Assembly: GCA_020633075.1 (NCBI GenBank)
Contig: JACKEI010000002.1
Span: forward strand, 1,178,001-1,242,000
Reading direction: 5' to 3'
Source: Sandaracinaceae bacterium
Lineage (GTDB): Bacteria > Myxococcota_A > Polyangia > Polyangiales > Houyiibacteriaceae
Length of the DNA stretch: 64,000 bases
Each line of letters begins with the position of its first letter. Within the stretch, counting starts at the first letter, position 1. This document shows positions 6,871 to 15,034 of this stretch, one piece after another. The notes beneath the pieces are model-generated. The model made no database searches. It saw only the letters and a program-made list of their open reading frames with translations, and was not told the DNA's origin. The position numbers and the translations under genes were made by a program.

Positions 6871-9489
6871 TCACACCTTCGCGAAGGCCAGCGAGCGCTC
6901 CGCGCCCTCCCCCGCGAGGGTCACCTGGATCCGGTCTCCCGCCTCGTACCCGCCCCGCAGCATCGCCTCGGCCAGCGGGTCCTGCAGCTCCTTGAGGAGC
7001 ACGCGCTTCAGGGGCCGTGCGCCGAACGCCCGGTCGTAGCCCAGCTCCACCAGGTAGCGCTGTGCCTCCTCGCTGACCTCCAGGGTGATGCGCCGGTTGG
7101 CGAGCATCTTGCCGATGCCGCGCAGCTGGATGCGCTCGATGCCCAAGAGGTCCTCCTCGCTCAGCGGGTTGAAGATGATCACCTCGTCGATGCGGTTCAG
7201 GAACTCGGGCTTGAACTGCCGGTGCAGCTCTCCCTCGATCTTCTCGTTCAGGGACGCGTTGTCCCCCTCGTGGTCCAGGATCAGGTGGCTGCCGATGTTG
7301 CTCGTCATGATGACGACGGTGTCGGAGAAGTGCGCGAGGCGGCCGCGGCTGTCCGTCAGGCGCCCGTCGTCCAGCACTTGCAGCAGCACGTTGAACACGT
7401 CGGGGTGGGCCTTCTCCATCTCGTCGAAGAGCACCACACTGTACGGGCGCTGCCGCACCGCCTCGGTCAGCTGACCCCCCGCGTCGGAGTCCTTGTAGCC
7501 CACGGGGGCGCCCAGCAGGCGCGCCACGTTCTGCTTCTCCATGAACTCGCTCATGTCCAGGCGCGTGAGCGAGGCCTCGTCGTCGAACAGGAACTCCGCC
7601 AGGGCCTTGGCCAGCTCGGTCTTGCCCACGCCCGTCGGCCCCAGGAACAAGAAGGAGCCGATTGGGCGCTTGGGGTCGCGCATGCCGATGCGTCCGCGCC
7701 GCACCGCCTTGGCGATGGCCAGCACCGCGTGGCTCTGCCCGATGACCCGCTCGCCCAGGCGCTGCTCCATCTGCAGCAGCTTCTCGGTCTCACCCTCCAG
7801 CATCTTGGCCACCGGGACGCCGGTCCAGGCTGCGACCACGTTGGCGACGTCCTCCGCCTGCACCACGTCGTGCACCACGCCGGCCGCGTTGCCCTCGCCT
7901 CCGTGGGCCGAGGCGTCCGCCAGCTGCTTCTCGAGCAACGGGATGGTCCCGAAGCGCAGCTCCCCGGCGCGCGCGTGGTCTTCGTTGGCGCGCACCTGGT
8001 CGAGCTCGCGCTCGGCGGCTTGGAGCTCTTGCTTGATGCGGCGCACCTCCGACACGGAGGCCAGCTCGGTCTGCCACTGATCGCGCAGCGCCTGCACCTT
8101 CGGGCGCAGCGTCTCGATCTCCGCGGCCAGCGCCTCGAAGGTGCGCACGCTGTCCGCGTCCTGGTCGTTGGCCAGCGAGGCGTGCTGGATCTCGAGGGCC
8201 TCCAGGCGGCGCAGCATGGCGTCCACCGCGCTCGGCACGCTCTCCATCTCCACGCGCACCTGCGCGGCAGCCTCGTCGATCAGGTCCACCGCGCTCTTGG
8301 GCAGCTGCACGCCCGTCACGTAGCGGCGCGCGAACTGCACCGCCGCCACCAGCGCCGGGTCCAGGATGCGCACGCCGTGGTCGGCCTCGAAGCGCCCGAC
8401 GACGCCGCGCAGCACCGCGATGGCCTCGTCGATCGTCGGCGGCTCGACGGTGATCCCCACGAAGCGCTGCAGCAGCGGCGAGTTCTCGTCCTGAGCCTTG
8501 CGCAGCGTCGCGGGGGTCGCGATCGCGATGGCGCGCAGCTCCCCCCGCGACAGCGCGGTCGCCAGCAAGCCACCAGCGCCCGCTTCCTGCTGGCCCAGCA
8601 GCGCGCCGAGGTCGGGCACGAAGAGCAGGATCTGGCCGCCCGAGTCGCGCACGGTGTCGAGCACCCCGCGCATGCGATCCTCGAGCTGCCCGCGCATCTT
8701 GGCGCCGGCCATCATGGCCCCCATGTCGAGCGCGACGATGCGCTTCTCTTTCAGCATGGAGGGCACGTCCCCGGTGGCGATGCGCGTCGCGAGCGCCTGG
8801 ACGATGGCGGTCTTCCCGATGCCGGGCTCACCCACCAGGAGCGGGTTGTTCTCACGGCGCCGCGCCAGCACCTGCAACATGCGACGGATCTCGGCGTCGC
8901 GGCCCACAGTCGGGTCGAACTTCCCCTGCGCCGCCATGCGCGTGAGGTCCCGGCCGAACTCCTCGAGGGGGCGCCCCGTGTCGGCGCGCGAGGCGCTCGC
9001 TGGACCGGTGGCGGTCGCCGAGGGCGCGCTGGCCTGAGCCGCCTGGGTCTTGTTGGCGGTCAGCCCCGCGCGCAGCACGGGCGCGCTGATCCCCACGGCC
9101 TGGAAGACGTCGCGCACTGCCCCCGTGGTCTCTTGCGCGCACGCGAGCATCAGGTGCTGCACGGACACCGGCACGCCTCCGTCGCGCGCCGCCTCGCCCT
9201 CTGCGCGGGAGAGCAGGTCCAGCATGCGGGGGGACACGTACGACGCCCCCCCCTCGAGGGCACGTCTACGCCGCAGCAGCAGCTCGGCCTCCACCACGAG
9301 GTCGGTCGGGTCCACGTTCAGGCGCTCGATGGCCTGCTGTGCCAGGCGGCTCCGCTCGACCAGAATGAACAGGAGGTGCAGTGGCTCGAACTCCGAGTGA
9401 CGGCGTTCGTCGGCGAGGGACTGGGCGGCGCTGATGAGCTGGCGCGCCTCGAGGTCGTAGGCTTCGAGGCGCAGCGTCAGAGTGGTCAT
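6871..9489 (-). CDS. ClpB-like AAA+ disaggregase with degenerate first ATPase domain
   Basis: Protein of 872 residues with the full ClpB order: N domain (1-145), D1 ATPase (about 180-410), coiled-coil middle domain (about 415-530) and D2 ATPase (about 575-860). Walker A motifs are intact in both rings (GEPGIGKT 220-227; GPTGVGKT 617-624). In D1 the Walker B region reads LLFVPDLG (288-295) where ClpB normally has IDE, the pore-loop Tyr is Met265 (GAKMRG), and one arginine of the paired finger is Gln (LLQRF, 339-343). D2 keeps VVLFDE (685-690) and the pore tyrosine Tyr665, although the flanking GYVG is GYKD. This suggests a specialised paralogue. ATG at 9489 was preferred over an upstream TTG at 9525. 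Confidence 0.88.
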   Translation of the reverse strand: MTTLTLRLEAYDLEARQLISAAQSLADERRHSEFEPLHLLFILVERSRLAQQAIERLNVDPTDLVVEAELLLRRRRALEGGASYVSPRMLDLLSRAEGEAARDGGVPVSVQHLMLACAQETTGAVRDVFQAVGISAPVLRAGLTANKTQAAQASAPSATATGPASASRADTGRPLEEFGRDLTRMAAQGKFDPTVGRDAEIRRMLQVLARRRENNPLLVGEPGIGKTAIVQALATRIATGDVPSMLKEKRIVALDMGAMMAGAKMRGQLEDRMRGVLDTVRDSGGQILLFVPDLGALLGQQEAGAGGLLATALSRGELRAIAIATPATLRKAQDENSPLLQRFVGITVEPPTIDEAIAVLRGVVGRFEADHGVRILDPALVAAVQFARRYVTGVQLPKSAVDLIDEAAAQVRVEMESVPSAVDAMLRRLEALEIQHASLANDQDADSVRTFEALAAEIETLRPKVQALRDQWQTELASVSEVRRIKQELQAAERELDQVRANEDHARAGELRFGTIPLLEKQLADASAHGGEGNAAGVVHDVVQAEDVANVVAAWTGVPVAKMLEGETEKLLQMEQRLGERVIGQSHAVLAIAKAVRRGRIGMRDPKRPIGSFLFLGPTGVGKTELAKALAEFLFDDEASLTRLDMSEFMEKQNVARLLGAPVGYKDSDAGGQLTEAVRQRPYSVVLFDEMEKAHPDVFNVLLQVLDDGRLTDSRGRLAHFSDTVVIMTSNIGSHLILDHEGDNASLNEKIEGELHRQFKPEFLNRIDEVIIFNPLSEEDLLGIERIQLRGIGKMLANRRITLEVSEEAQRYLVELGYDRAFGARPLKRVLLKELQDPLAEAMLRGGYEAGDRIQVTLAGEGAERSLAFAKV

Positions 9490-9626
9490 GGTCGGAGGTT
9501 CGTTCGCCCGAGGGGGTGCGGTCAAGGGTCGCCCGCCGAGCGCCGTGTGGGTGCGACGACGCAGCGGCGGAGGCGCGGGGCATGGGGCTGGTTGCTCCCG
9601 GACGGCTCCGCTCCCATGCTCGCGCC

Positions 9627-10043
9627 ATGAACGACACCTTTGCCGACGATCAAGAGGTCCTCAACGCGCTCGCCGCGGATGGTCATGACCTCGAGAGCCC
9701 CATGACCATCGACTTCTTCTTGCTCGCCACGGACGAGCCTGCGGCGCACGAGATGGCCGAAGCCCTCACCGCCGCGGGATACGACACCGAGATCGAGTGC
9801 GACGAGAGCGGCGGGCACGACCACGGGGACGACGAAGAACCCTGCGACCACGACCACGACCCCCTCTGGGCGGTCGTCGTGAGCGTGGAGATGGTCCCCA
9901 CGGCTGCGGAGATCACCCGTCTCCAGGGGATCTTCCAGGGGCTCGTCGAGCCGTTCGGGGGCGAGCTGGACGGCTGGGGCACCGTCGGCAACCTGGAGGA
10001 GGACGGTGAAGAGGACGGCGAGGACGACGAGGTGGACGCCTGA
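9627..10043 (+). CDS. rraB: RraB-family protein (ribonuclease E inhibitor B-like)
   Basis: Small acidic protein of 138 residues. RraB of E. coli binds RNase E and alters its activity. Shared features are the opening DGHDLESPMTIDFF near 19-32, the motif DGWGT near residues 115-119 and a strongly acidic C-terminal tail (EEDGEEDGEDDE). A His/Asp-rich insertion (about 58-76, including HDHGDD and CDHDHD) could bind metal and is not something I recall from the E. coli protein. It is a single gene, divergent from the ClpB-like gene and convergent with mscS across a strong hairpin. Assignment rests on family pattern; RNase E control is inference. Confidence 0.75.
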   Translation: MNDTFADDQEVLNALAADGHDLESPMTIDFFLLATDEPAAHEMAEALTAAGYDTEIECDESGGHDHGDDEEPCDHDHDPLWAVVVSVEMVPTAAEITRLQGIFQGLVEPFGGELDGWGTVGNLEEDGEEDGEDDEVDA

Positions 10044-10053
10044 CGGAACCTCC

Positions 10054-10078
10054 GTCGCGCCGGCTCAGTCGGCGCGAC
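10054..10078. terminator. Bidirectional hairpin between rraB and mscS
   Basis: Perfect 9-base inverted repeat (10054-10062 and 10070-10078) with a 7-base loop, lying 11 bases after the rraB stop. It covers the stop codon of the convergent mscS gene. There is no T-tract on either strand. Placement between convergent genes supports a shared terminator or 3-prime end structure. Confidence 0.6.
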
Positions 10079-11177
10079 GCGGTCCGGCGCCCAGCGCGCG
10101 CAAGGCCTCCGGTGTCTCCACGTAGAGAGACACGGACGGGAAGGCCATCTGCCAGCCCTCTTTGTCGAAGCGCTCCTTGATGGCGACGTTCACGTCGCTG
10201 ATGGTCGCGAGGTAGCGGTGGCCGGTCGGGCTCGTCACGAACAGCGCGAACGAGATCTCGAGAGACGACGCGCCGAACTGACGAAAATACACCTTGCCCT
10301 GCTGTGTCGTCGCGGGGTGCGCGTCGATGATCTCCTGGATGGCCGCGAGCGCCTGCCCGAGCTGCTCCGTGGTGGTCCCGTAGGTCATCCCTACACCGCC
10401 TTGGTAGCGCCAGGCGCCGTCGAAGCTGTGGTTGACGACGGGCTTCGCGGCGATGTCCTTGTTGGGGATGCGAATGCGCTCTCCGGACATGGTGCGAATC
10501 CGACAGGTGCGCAGGCCGACGTCGATGACGACCCCCTTGTGCCCATCCACTTCGATGAGGTCGTCCACCTGGAACGGTTGGTCCGTGAAGATGGTGATCG
10601 AGCCGAAGATGTTCGCGAGCGTGTCCTGCGCTGCCATCGCGACGGCCAGGCCGCCGAGGCCGAGCCCCGTCAGCAGCGAGACGACGTCCACGCCCAGGTT
10701 CGAGAAGCAGATCAGCAGCGCGAAGGTCCAGACCGCGATGCGCAACGTCTTCTCGACCACGGGGACGATCTGGTCGTCCAGCTTCGAGTCGCTGGCCTCG
10801 ACCCAGGGGACGACGAGGCGCTTGTACACTTCACCGATCAAGCGGTTGATCGTCCATGCGCTCAGCATGGTCAGGGCCACGATGAGCGCGTTGCCGACGG
10901 TCTTCTCGATGCCGTCCGGGACCTGCAGCAGCTCCACCGAGTAGCGCAGCCCGAAGATGAGCACGCCCAGATAGATGGGGCGCCCCAGCGTGTCGACGAG
11001 CACGTCATCCAGCTGGGTGTCGGACTTGTCGGCCAGGGCCTTGAGCTTGACGGAGACGATCCACTCGGCGAGCTTGGCGACCACGACCGTCACCAGCATC
11101 GCCCCGAAGAAGGCGCCGACACGCTGCAGGGTGGCTTCGTCGACAGAGGTGTTCAGCCAGCTCATCAGGTCGTCCAT
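10065..11177 (-). CDS. MscS-family mechanosensitive channel
   Basis: Inner-membrane channel of 370 residues that would release solutes on osmotic down-shock. Three to four transmembrane helices occupy about 20-195. The pore-lining helix is the Gly/Ala-rich GLGLGGLAVAMAAQ (171-184), followed by the typical beta domain start (PFQVDDLIEV, 201-210) and a C-terminal alpha/beta domain. The ATG at 11177 was chosen because the sequence upstream of it is low-complexity read-through. It is a single gene: the thioesterase gene ends 62 bases upstream on the same strand, so co-transcription is possible. Confidence 0.9.
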   Translation of the reverse strand: MDDLMSWLNTSVDEATLQRVGAFFGAMLVTVVVAKLAEWIVSVKLKALADKSDTQLDDVLVDTLGRPIYLGVLIFGLRYSVELLQVPDGIEKTVGNALIVALTMLSAWTINRLIGEVYKRLVVPWVEASDSKLDDQIVPVVEKTLRIAVWTFALLICFSNLGVDVVSLLTGLGLGGLAVAMAAQDTLANIFGSITIFTDQPFQVDDLIEVDGHKGVVIDVGLRTCRIRTMSGERIRIPNKDIAAKPVVNHSFDGAWRYQGGVGMTYGTTTEQLGQALAAIQEIIDAHPATTQQGKVYFRQFGASSLEISFALFVTSPTGHRYLATISDVNVAIKERFDKEGWQMAFPSVSLYVETPEALRALGAGPRRAD

Positions 11178-11239
11178 AGGTACCGGCGGGTGTACCACGG
11201 ACGCCCGTCGTCTGAGGAGCGCGGCCAGCGCCTGCGCGC

Positions 11240-12052
11240 TCAGCCGAAGACGACCATGGCCTGACGGCTCAGGGCGACCGGCTCTCCCGCGGGACCCCAC
11301 ACGAAGCACGACTGGCTGGTGTAGCCGTCCGCCGCGGCGACGAGCTCCGCGTCCACGCGAAAGCCCTGCATGGGATGCGCGCCGAAGCTGTCGGTGAGGA
11401 ACTCCAGCATCCACGTGAGAGAGCTGCCGGGTGCGGGGCTGCTCAGCATGGAGAGCGCGAGGGGAGGCACGAAGTCGCACAGGGCCACCACGAGGGCCTC
11501 GCTGCATTCAGGCTCCTCCGGCATCCCGACCTCGAGGTAAGCGGAGGTGGCCGAGCTGCTCGAGAAGGGCAGGTCGCCGGTGAGCCAGGTGGCGTCGAAG
11601 TGCTGCGTGAAGGTGGGCGTGACCCCAGGCAGGAAGCGAAAGCGGGTCGGTTGCGCGGCGGTCACCCGCGGCTGCTCGGGCGTGACACGCACCCGCGAGG
11701 AGCGCCCTTCGCCGAAGACGCCGATCACGATGGCCAGCACTCCCTCGTCCCCCTCGCCGGCCTCTGCGCGAGCCGGGTCGACTAGCAGGGCCTGCACGTG
11801 CGTGGCGCTCTTGCCGCGGCGCAGCACACGCGCCTGGGCGCGCACGGCACCCCCCGAGGGAGGCGCGAGGAACGTGGTCTGCAGCGTGCGCAGCGGCAGC
11901 GGAGGAGGCGCGAGGTCGCGCATGGCGGCCAGGCACAGCGCCGCCTGCAGCCCGCCGAACACGGCGCGCCCCTGGCGCCAGTCCTCGGGCACCTCGAGGG
12001 TCCGGTCGCCGGGGTGATGGGTGGCGGTCTCGAGGAGCTCGGTGAAGCGCAT
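11240..12052 (-). CDS. TesB-like acyl-CoA thioesterase family protein
   Basis: Protein of 270 residues with the double hot-dog layout of the thioesterase-like superfamily: an N-terminal half with GRAVFGGLQAALCLAAM (about 28-44), where a conserved Gly-Gly starts the hot-dog helix, and a C-terminal half beginning around residue 150 with ATSAYLEVGM. Such enzymes hydrolyse acyl-CoAs, usually in the cytoplasm. No signal peptide is present. It lies between an SRPBCC gene (37 bases upstream) and mscS on the same strand. Substrate chain length cannot be read from the sequence. Confidence 0.8.
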   Translation of the reverse strand: MRFTELLETATHHPGDRTLEVPEDWRQGRAVFGGLQAALCLAAMRDLAPPPLPLRTLQTTFLAPPSGGAVRAQARVLRRGKSATHVQALLVDPARAEAGEGDEGVLAIVIGVFGEGRSSRVRVTPEQPRVTAAQPTRFRFLPGVTPTFTQHFDATWLTGDLPFSSSSATSAYLEVGMPEEPECSEALVVALCDFVPPLALSMLSSPAPGSSLTWMLEFLTDSFGAHPMQGFRVDAELVAAADGYTSQSCFVWGPAGEPVALSRQAMVVFG

Positions 12053-12089
12053 GGGCGTAGCTTGGCCTAAAGCGCGTGAGCGCGCAGGT

Positions 12090-12509
12090 TCAGCGCCGCG
12101 CGTGCTTGGCCAGCCCGCGCTCGATGGAGGACTGCAGCGCGCGCTTGATCAGCCCGCCGACGAGCGGGAGCTTGGACTCGAAGGTGATCACGTAGTGCAG
12201 GTGTGACTGCTCGCCGCGGGCGCTGAACTCCATCCGTCCGAGGTGGTTCTTGATGGGGCTGCCCTTGGTCACGCGGTACTCGATCAGCTCGTTGGGCACG
12301 TGGGTCACCACGGTCTCTTCGAACGCCAGCGGCCCCGCGCCCAGCTGTCGAACCGAGCCGACGCCGTTCACGCCGCCTTCGCCACCGCCGTCTCTCACGC
12401 GCTTCATCGGCGCCCCCAGGATCCGACCCAGGTTTTCGTGGTCGGCGAGGTCGGCGAACAGGCGCTCGACGGGGAAGGGGAAGGTCTGGTCTACGACGAT
12501 GCGATACAC
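12090..12509 (-). CDS. SRPBCC-fold (START/polyketide cyclase-like) protein
   Basis: Protein of 139 residues with the typical opening FPFPVERLFADLADHENL (about 10-27) of the SRPBCC ligand-binding fold and a C-terminal amphipathic helix (about 115-135). Members bind hydrophobic ligands in a deep cavity; no specific ligand can be inferred. The start is GTG at 12509, supported by a good ribosome-binding site AAAGGAG at 12515-12521. It precedes the thioesterase gene by 37 bases, so the two may form a small lipid-related operon. Confidence 0.8.
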   Translation of the reverse strand: MYRIVVDQTFPFPVERLFADLADHENLGRILGAPMKRVRDGGGEGGVNGVGSVRQLGAGPLAFEETVVTHVPNELIEYRVTKGSPIKNHLGRMEFSARGEQSHLHYVITFESKLPLVGGLIKRALQSSIERGLAKHARR

Positions 12510-12588
12510 GGCAACTCCTTTGGTCGGACGGAGCATCGCAGATTCGGAGCCTGTCGTCGCCCCGCGTGGCCTGTGGTAGGTACGCGTC

Positions 12589-13596
12589 ATGGATTTGCAC
12601 CCGGCGCCACGGGCCGACGCGCGCCAGGGCAACCGCGCCTTGCTGGTGTGCGCGCTCGTTGGGCTCGTGGTCTTCGTCGGGAGCGACGCGCTCGCGTCTC
12701 GCTCCGACTGGCTGTGGGAAGTCGTCGGGCGTGGCGCGAGCGGCAGCGAGAACGCGGCGGTGATGCTGGAGGCCCGCGCCCACAGCTTGGCGCAGGAGCC
12801 GCCCCTGGCCGCGCTGGTCATGGGCAGCAGCGTCGCCGACGCCGACTTCACGGAGCGCGCGCTCGCTGCGTCGTTGCAGGTGCCCCCCGCGCGCGTCGCC
12901 AAACTCTGGATGCCCGCCATGTCGGACGTCGAGCTGGCCATGTTGGCGCCCCTCGTGCGCCGGCTGCGACCCGAGCGCGTCATCGTGCCCGCGTCCCCTT
13001 TCGTCATGCTGGGGGGGCTCCGCTGGGACCGGACAAGGGCGTACGCCCCGGAGGTCGCGTGGCGCCTGTTCACGCCCCGTGAGCTCTTCACCGACCGCGT
13101 CGAGCACCTCTCACGCGCGTTCGCGTCCACGCACGTCATCGTCCGCCACCGCAGGGAGCTGCGCCGGGTCCTACTCGGCGACCACCGCGACATCACCGCG
13201 TTGCCGCCGCAGGGGGAGCGGCCGCGCGTGGGCGAGCAGATCCACGCTCTCGAGCGCGCGCGCCAGGGGGACTTTCGCTGCGACACGGTCCACGTCCGGG
13301 CGCTCGAGATCTTCGCACAGGACGTGCGTGCGACCGGGGCCGAGCTCATCATCGCGAGCGCGCCGATGGCCGGGCGCAGCCTCGCGGGGAGCGCCGCCTC
13401 GAGCGAGCGTCTGGACGCCTGCCTCGAGTCCCTGTCCCTCGCCGGAGCGCGCTTGCGGCTCGGCCGGGATCGCCCCGCCTTCGAACACGACGACTTCCGC
13501 GACCTCATCCACCTGGATCGCGCCGCCGCGGAGCGCTTCACCCGCTGGGTCCTCGAGCCCGCCCCCAACGCCGGCAGGCCGCCTCATGCGCTTTGA
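12589..13596 (+). CDS. SGNH-like hydrolase partner of an MBOAT acyltransferase
   Basis: Protein of 335 residues with one N-terminal membrane anchor (about 17-36) and an extracytoplasmic domain. MGSSVADADF at 78-87 is a possible nucleophile region, and DLIHLD near 304-309 matches the Asp-x-x-His end of SGNH esterases. The last 11 bases overlap the start of the MBOAT gene, so the two are coupled. By analogy with AlgJ/AlgX and DltD systems, the pair probably transfers acyl groups to a surface polymer: the MBOAT passes the group across the membrane and this protein attaches it. The acceptor is unknown. Sequence similarity to named families is weak, hence modest confidence. Confidence 0.65.
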   Translation: MDLHPAPRADARQGNRALLVCALVGLVVFVGSDALASRSDWLWEVVGRGASGSENAAVMLEARAHSLAQEPPLAALVMGSSVADADFTERALAASLQVPPARVAKLWMPAMSDVELAMLAPLVRRLRPERVIVPASPFVMLGGLRWDRTRAYAPEVAWRLFTPRELFTDRVEHLSRAFASTHVIVRHRRELRRVLLGDHRDITALPPQGERPRVGEQIHALERARQGDFRCDTVHVRALEIFAQDVRATGAELIIASAPMAGRSLAGSAASSERLDACLESLSLAGARLRLGRDRPAFEHDDFRDLIHLDRAAAERFTRWVLEPAPNAGRPPHAL

Positions 13597-14989
13597 TTCG
13601 GTCGAGTTCTGGGCGTTCTTCGCGGTCGTGCTGCTGCTCCACCGGGTGCTGCCGGCGCGGCGCCTCCTGTTGGTCCTCGCCAGCTACGCGTTCTACGCCT
13701 CGTGGAACCCGCCGTTCGTGCTGCTGCTGCTCTTCTCGAGCATGCTGGACTTCGCCATCGGCCACAGGCTGGGCGCGCTGCCCGCGATGGACGCAGGGGC
13801 TCGCACCCAGCGACGGGCGCTGCTGGGGCTCAGCCTGCTCGGCAACCTGGGCGTGCTCTTCTACTTCAAGTACGTCGGCTTCGTGCTCGACAACCTGGTG
13901 GCCGTGGGCGCGCTCGCCGCCGACAGCGCGGCCGGCTTGCGCGTGGAGACCGTCCTGCCGCTAGGGATCTCCTTCTACACCTTCCAGACCCTCAGCTACA
14001 CCATCGACGTCTACCGGGGAGACACCAAGCCGGTCCGCAGTGTCGGGGACTTCCTGCTGTTCGTGAGCTTCTTCCCGCAGCTGATCGCGGGACCCATCCT
14101 GCGTGCGCAGGAGTTCGTGCCGCAGATAGAGCACGACCCCGTGCCCGACCGGAGGGGCGTGCTCGAGGGGGTGGAGCTCTGCCTCGTGGGGCTCTTCAAG
14201 AAGGTCGTCATCGCGGACGGCTTCGCCAACGTGGTGGACATGGTGTTTGCCAACCCGGAGCACTTCTCGGGCTGGGCCCTGCTGGTCGGCTCGTTCTGCT
14301 TCAACTGCCAGATCTACTGCGACTTCTCGGGCTACTCGACGATGGCCCGGGGGCTCGCCCGCCTCTTGGGCTACGAGATCCCGCGCAACTTCGACTTCCC
14401 GCTGCTGGCCACCAACCCCCTGGAATACAGGCGCGGCTGGCACGTGACCATGGGGAACTGGTTTCGCGACTATCTCTACCGGCCACTCGGCGGGGACCGC
14501 GGCGGCGAGTGGAAGACGGCGCGCAATTCCATGATCACGTGGATGGCCTTCGGGCTCTGGCACGGCGCCAGCTGGACCTTCGTCCTCTGGGGTGCGCTCA
14601 ACGGCCTGCTCCTGGTGGTCTATCGGTTGCTCAAGCTGCGCGGTCTGCTGCTCCCGAAGGGGCGCTTGTCCACGGCGGTGGGCTTGCTGCTCATGCCCAC
14701 CTTCCTGAGCCTGTCCACCATCGCGTTCCGCGCCCCCAGCATCGCCGCCGCGTTCACCGCCTACCGGCGCATCGCGACGTGGGCAGACGGTCCGCTCGCC
14801 ATCAGTCCGCTCTGGCTATTGGCCCTGACCGTGCTCTACGGCATCCACTGGCTGAACCGGCGCTACCAGACGGAGGGAGCGCTCGCGCGGGTGGGGTGGC
14901 CCGCACGCGCGGCGTTCATCACGTTCATGGTGCTGGGGCTGGCGGTGGGCGCCGGGTCCGGGGCGCCCTTCTACTACTTCCAGTTCTGA
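13586..14989 (+). CDS. MBOAT-family O-acyltransferase (AlgI/DltB-like)
   Basis: Polytopic membrane protein of 467 residues with about 10-12 helices. The AlgI signatures are clear: FYFKYVGF near 92-99, LPLGISFYTFQTLSY (124-138), QIYCDFSGYS (242-251), RRGWHVTMGNWFRDYLY (282-298) and the catalytic-histidine motif LWHGASW (324-330, His326). These enzymes move acetyl or similar groups from a cytoplasmic donor to an extracytoplasmic acceptor. It overlaps the upstream SGNH-like gene by 11 bases, which also supports ATG at 13586 as the start. No polymer synthase is adjacent, so the acceptor is not evident from the neighbourhood. Confidence 0.92.
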   Translation: MRFDSVEFWAFFAVVLLLHRVLPARRLLLVLASYAFYASWNPPFVLLLLFSSMLDFAIGHRLGALPAMDAGARTQRRALLGLSLLGNLGVLFYFKYVGFVLDNLVAVGALAADSAAGLRVETVLPLGISFYTFQTLSYTIDVYRGDTKPVRSVGDFLLFVSFFPQLIAGPILRAQEFVPQIEHDPVPDRRGVLEGVELCLVGLFKKVVIADGFANVVDMVFANPEHFSGWALLVGSFCFNCQIYCDFSGYSTMARGLARLLGYEIPRNFDFPLLATNPLEYRRGWHVTMGNWFRDYLYRPLGGDRGGEWKTARNSMITWMAFGLWHGASWTFVLWGALNGLLLVVYRLLKLRGLLLPKGRLSTAVGLLLMPTFLSLSTIAFRAPSIAAAFTAYRRIATWADGPLAISPLWLLALTVLYGIHWLNRRYQTEGALARVGWPARAAFITFMVLGLAVGAGSGAPFYYFQF

Positions 14990-15034
14990 CCCTGGACATC
15001 CCCGCGACCAGCGCGGAGGCGTTCGGGTCCGCCG

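Noticed and set aside
7222..9630. An 802-codon plus-strand frame across the ClpB-like gene
   Set aside because: It is the complement of an unmistakable AAA+ gene. Composition is biased to His, Gln and Arg and no homology is seen.
12090..13568. A 492-codon minus-strand frame that includes the SRPBCC protein at its end
   Set aside because: Only the last 139 codons after the GTG at 12509 encode a recognisable protein and have a Shine-Dalgarno sequence. The rest is antisense to the SGNH-like gene.
14990..15034. Weak inverted repeat between the MBOAT and glycine-rich lipoprotein genes
   Set aside because: Arms are only five bases (15013-15017 and 15028-15032) in very GC-rich DNA; this is expected by chance.
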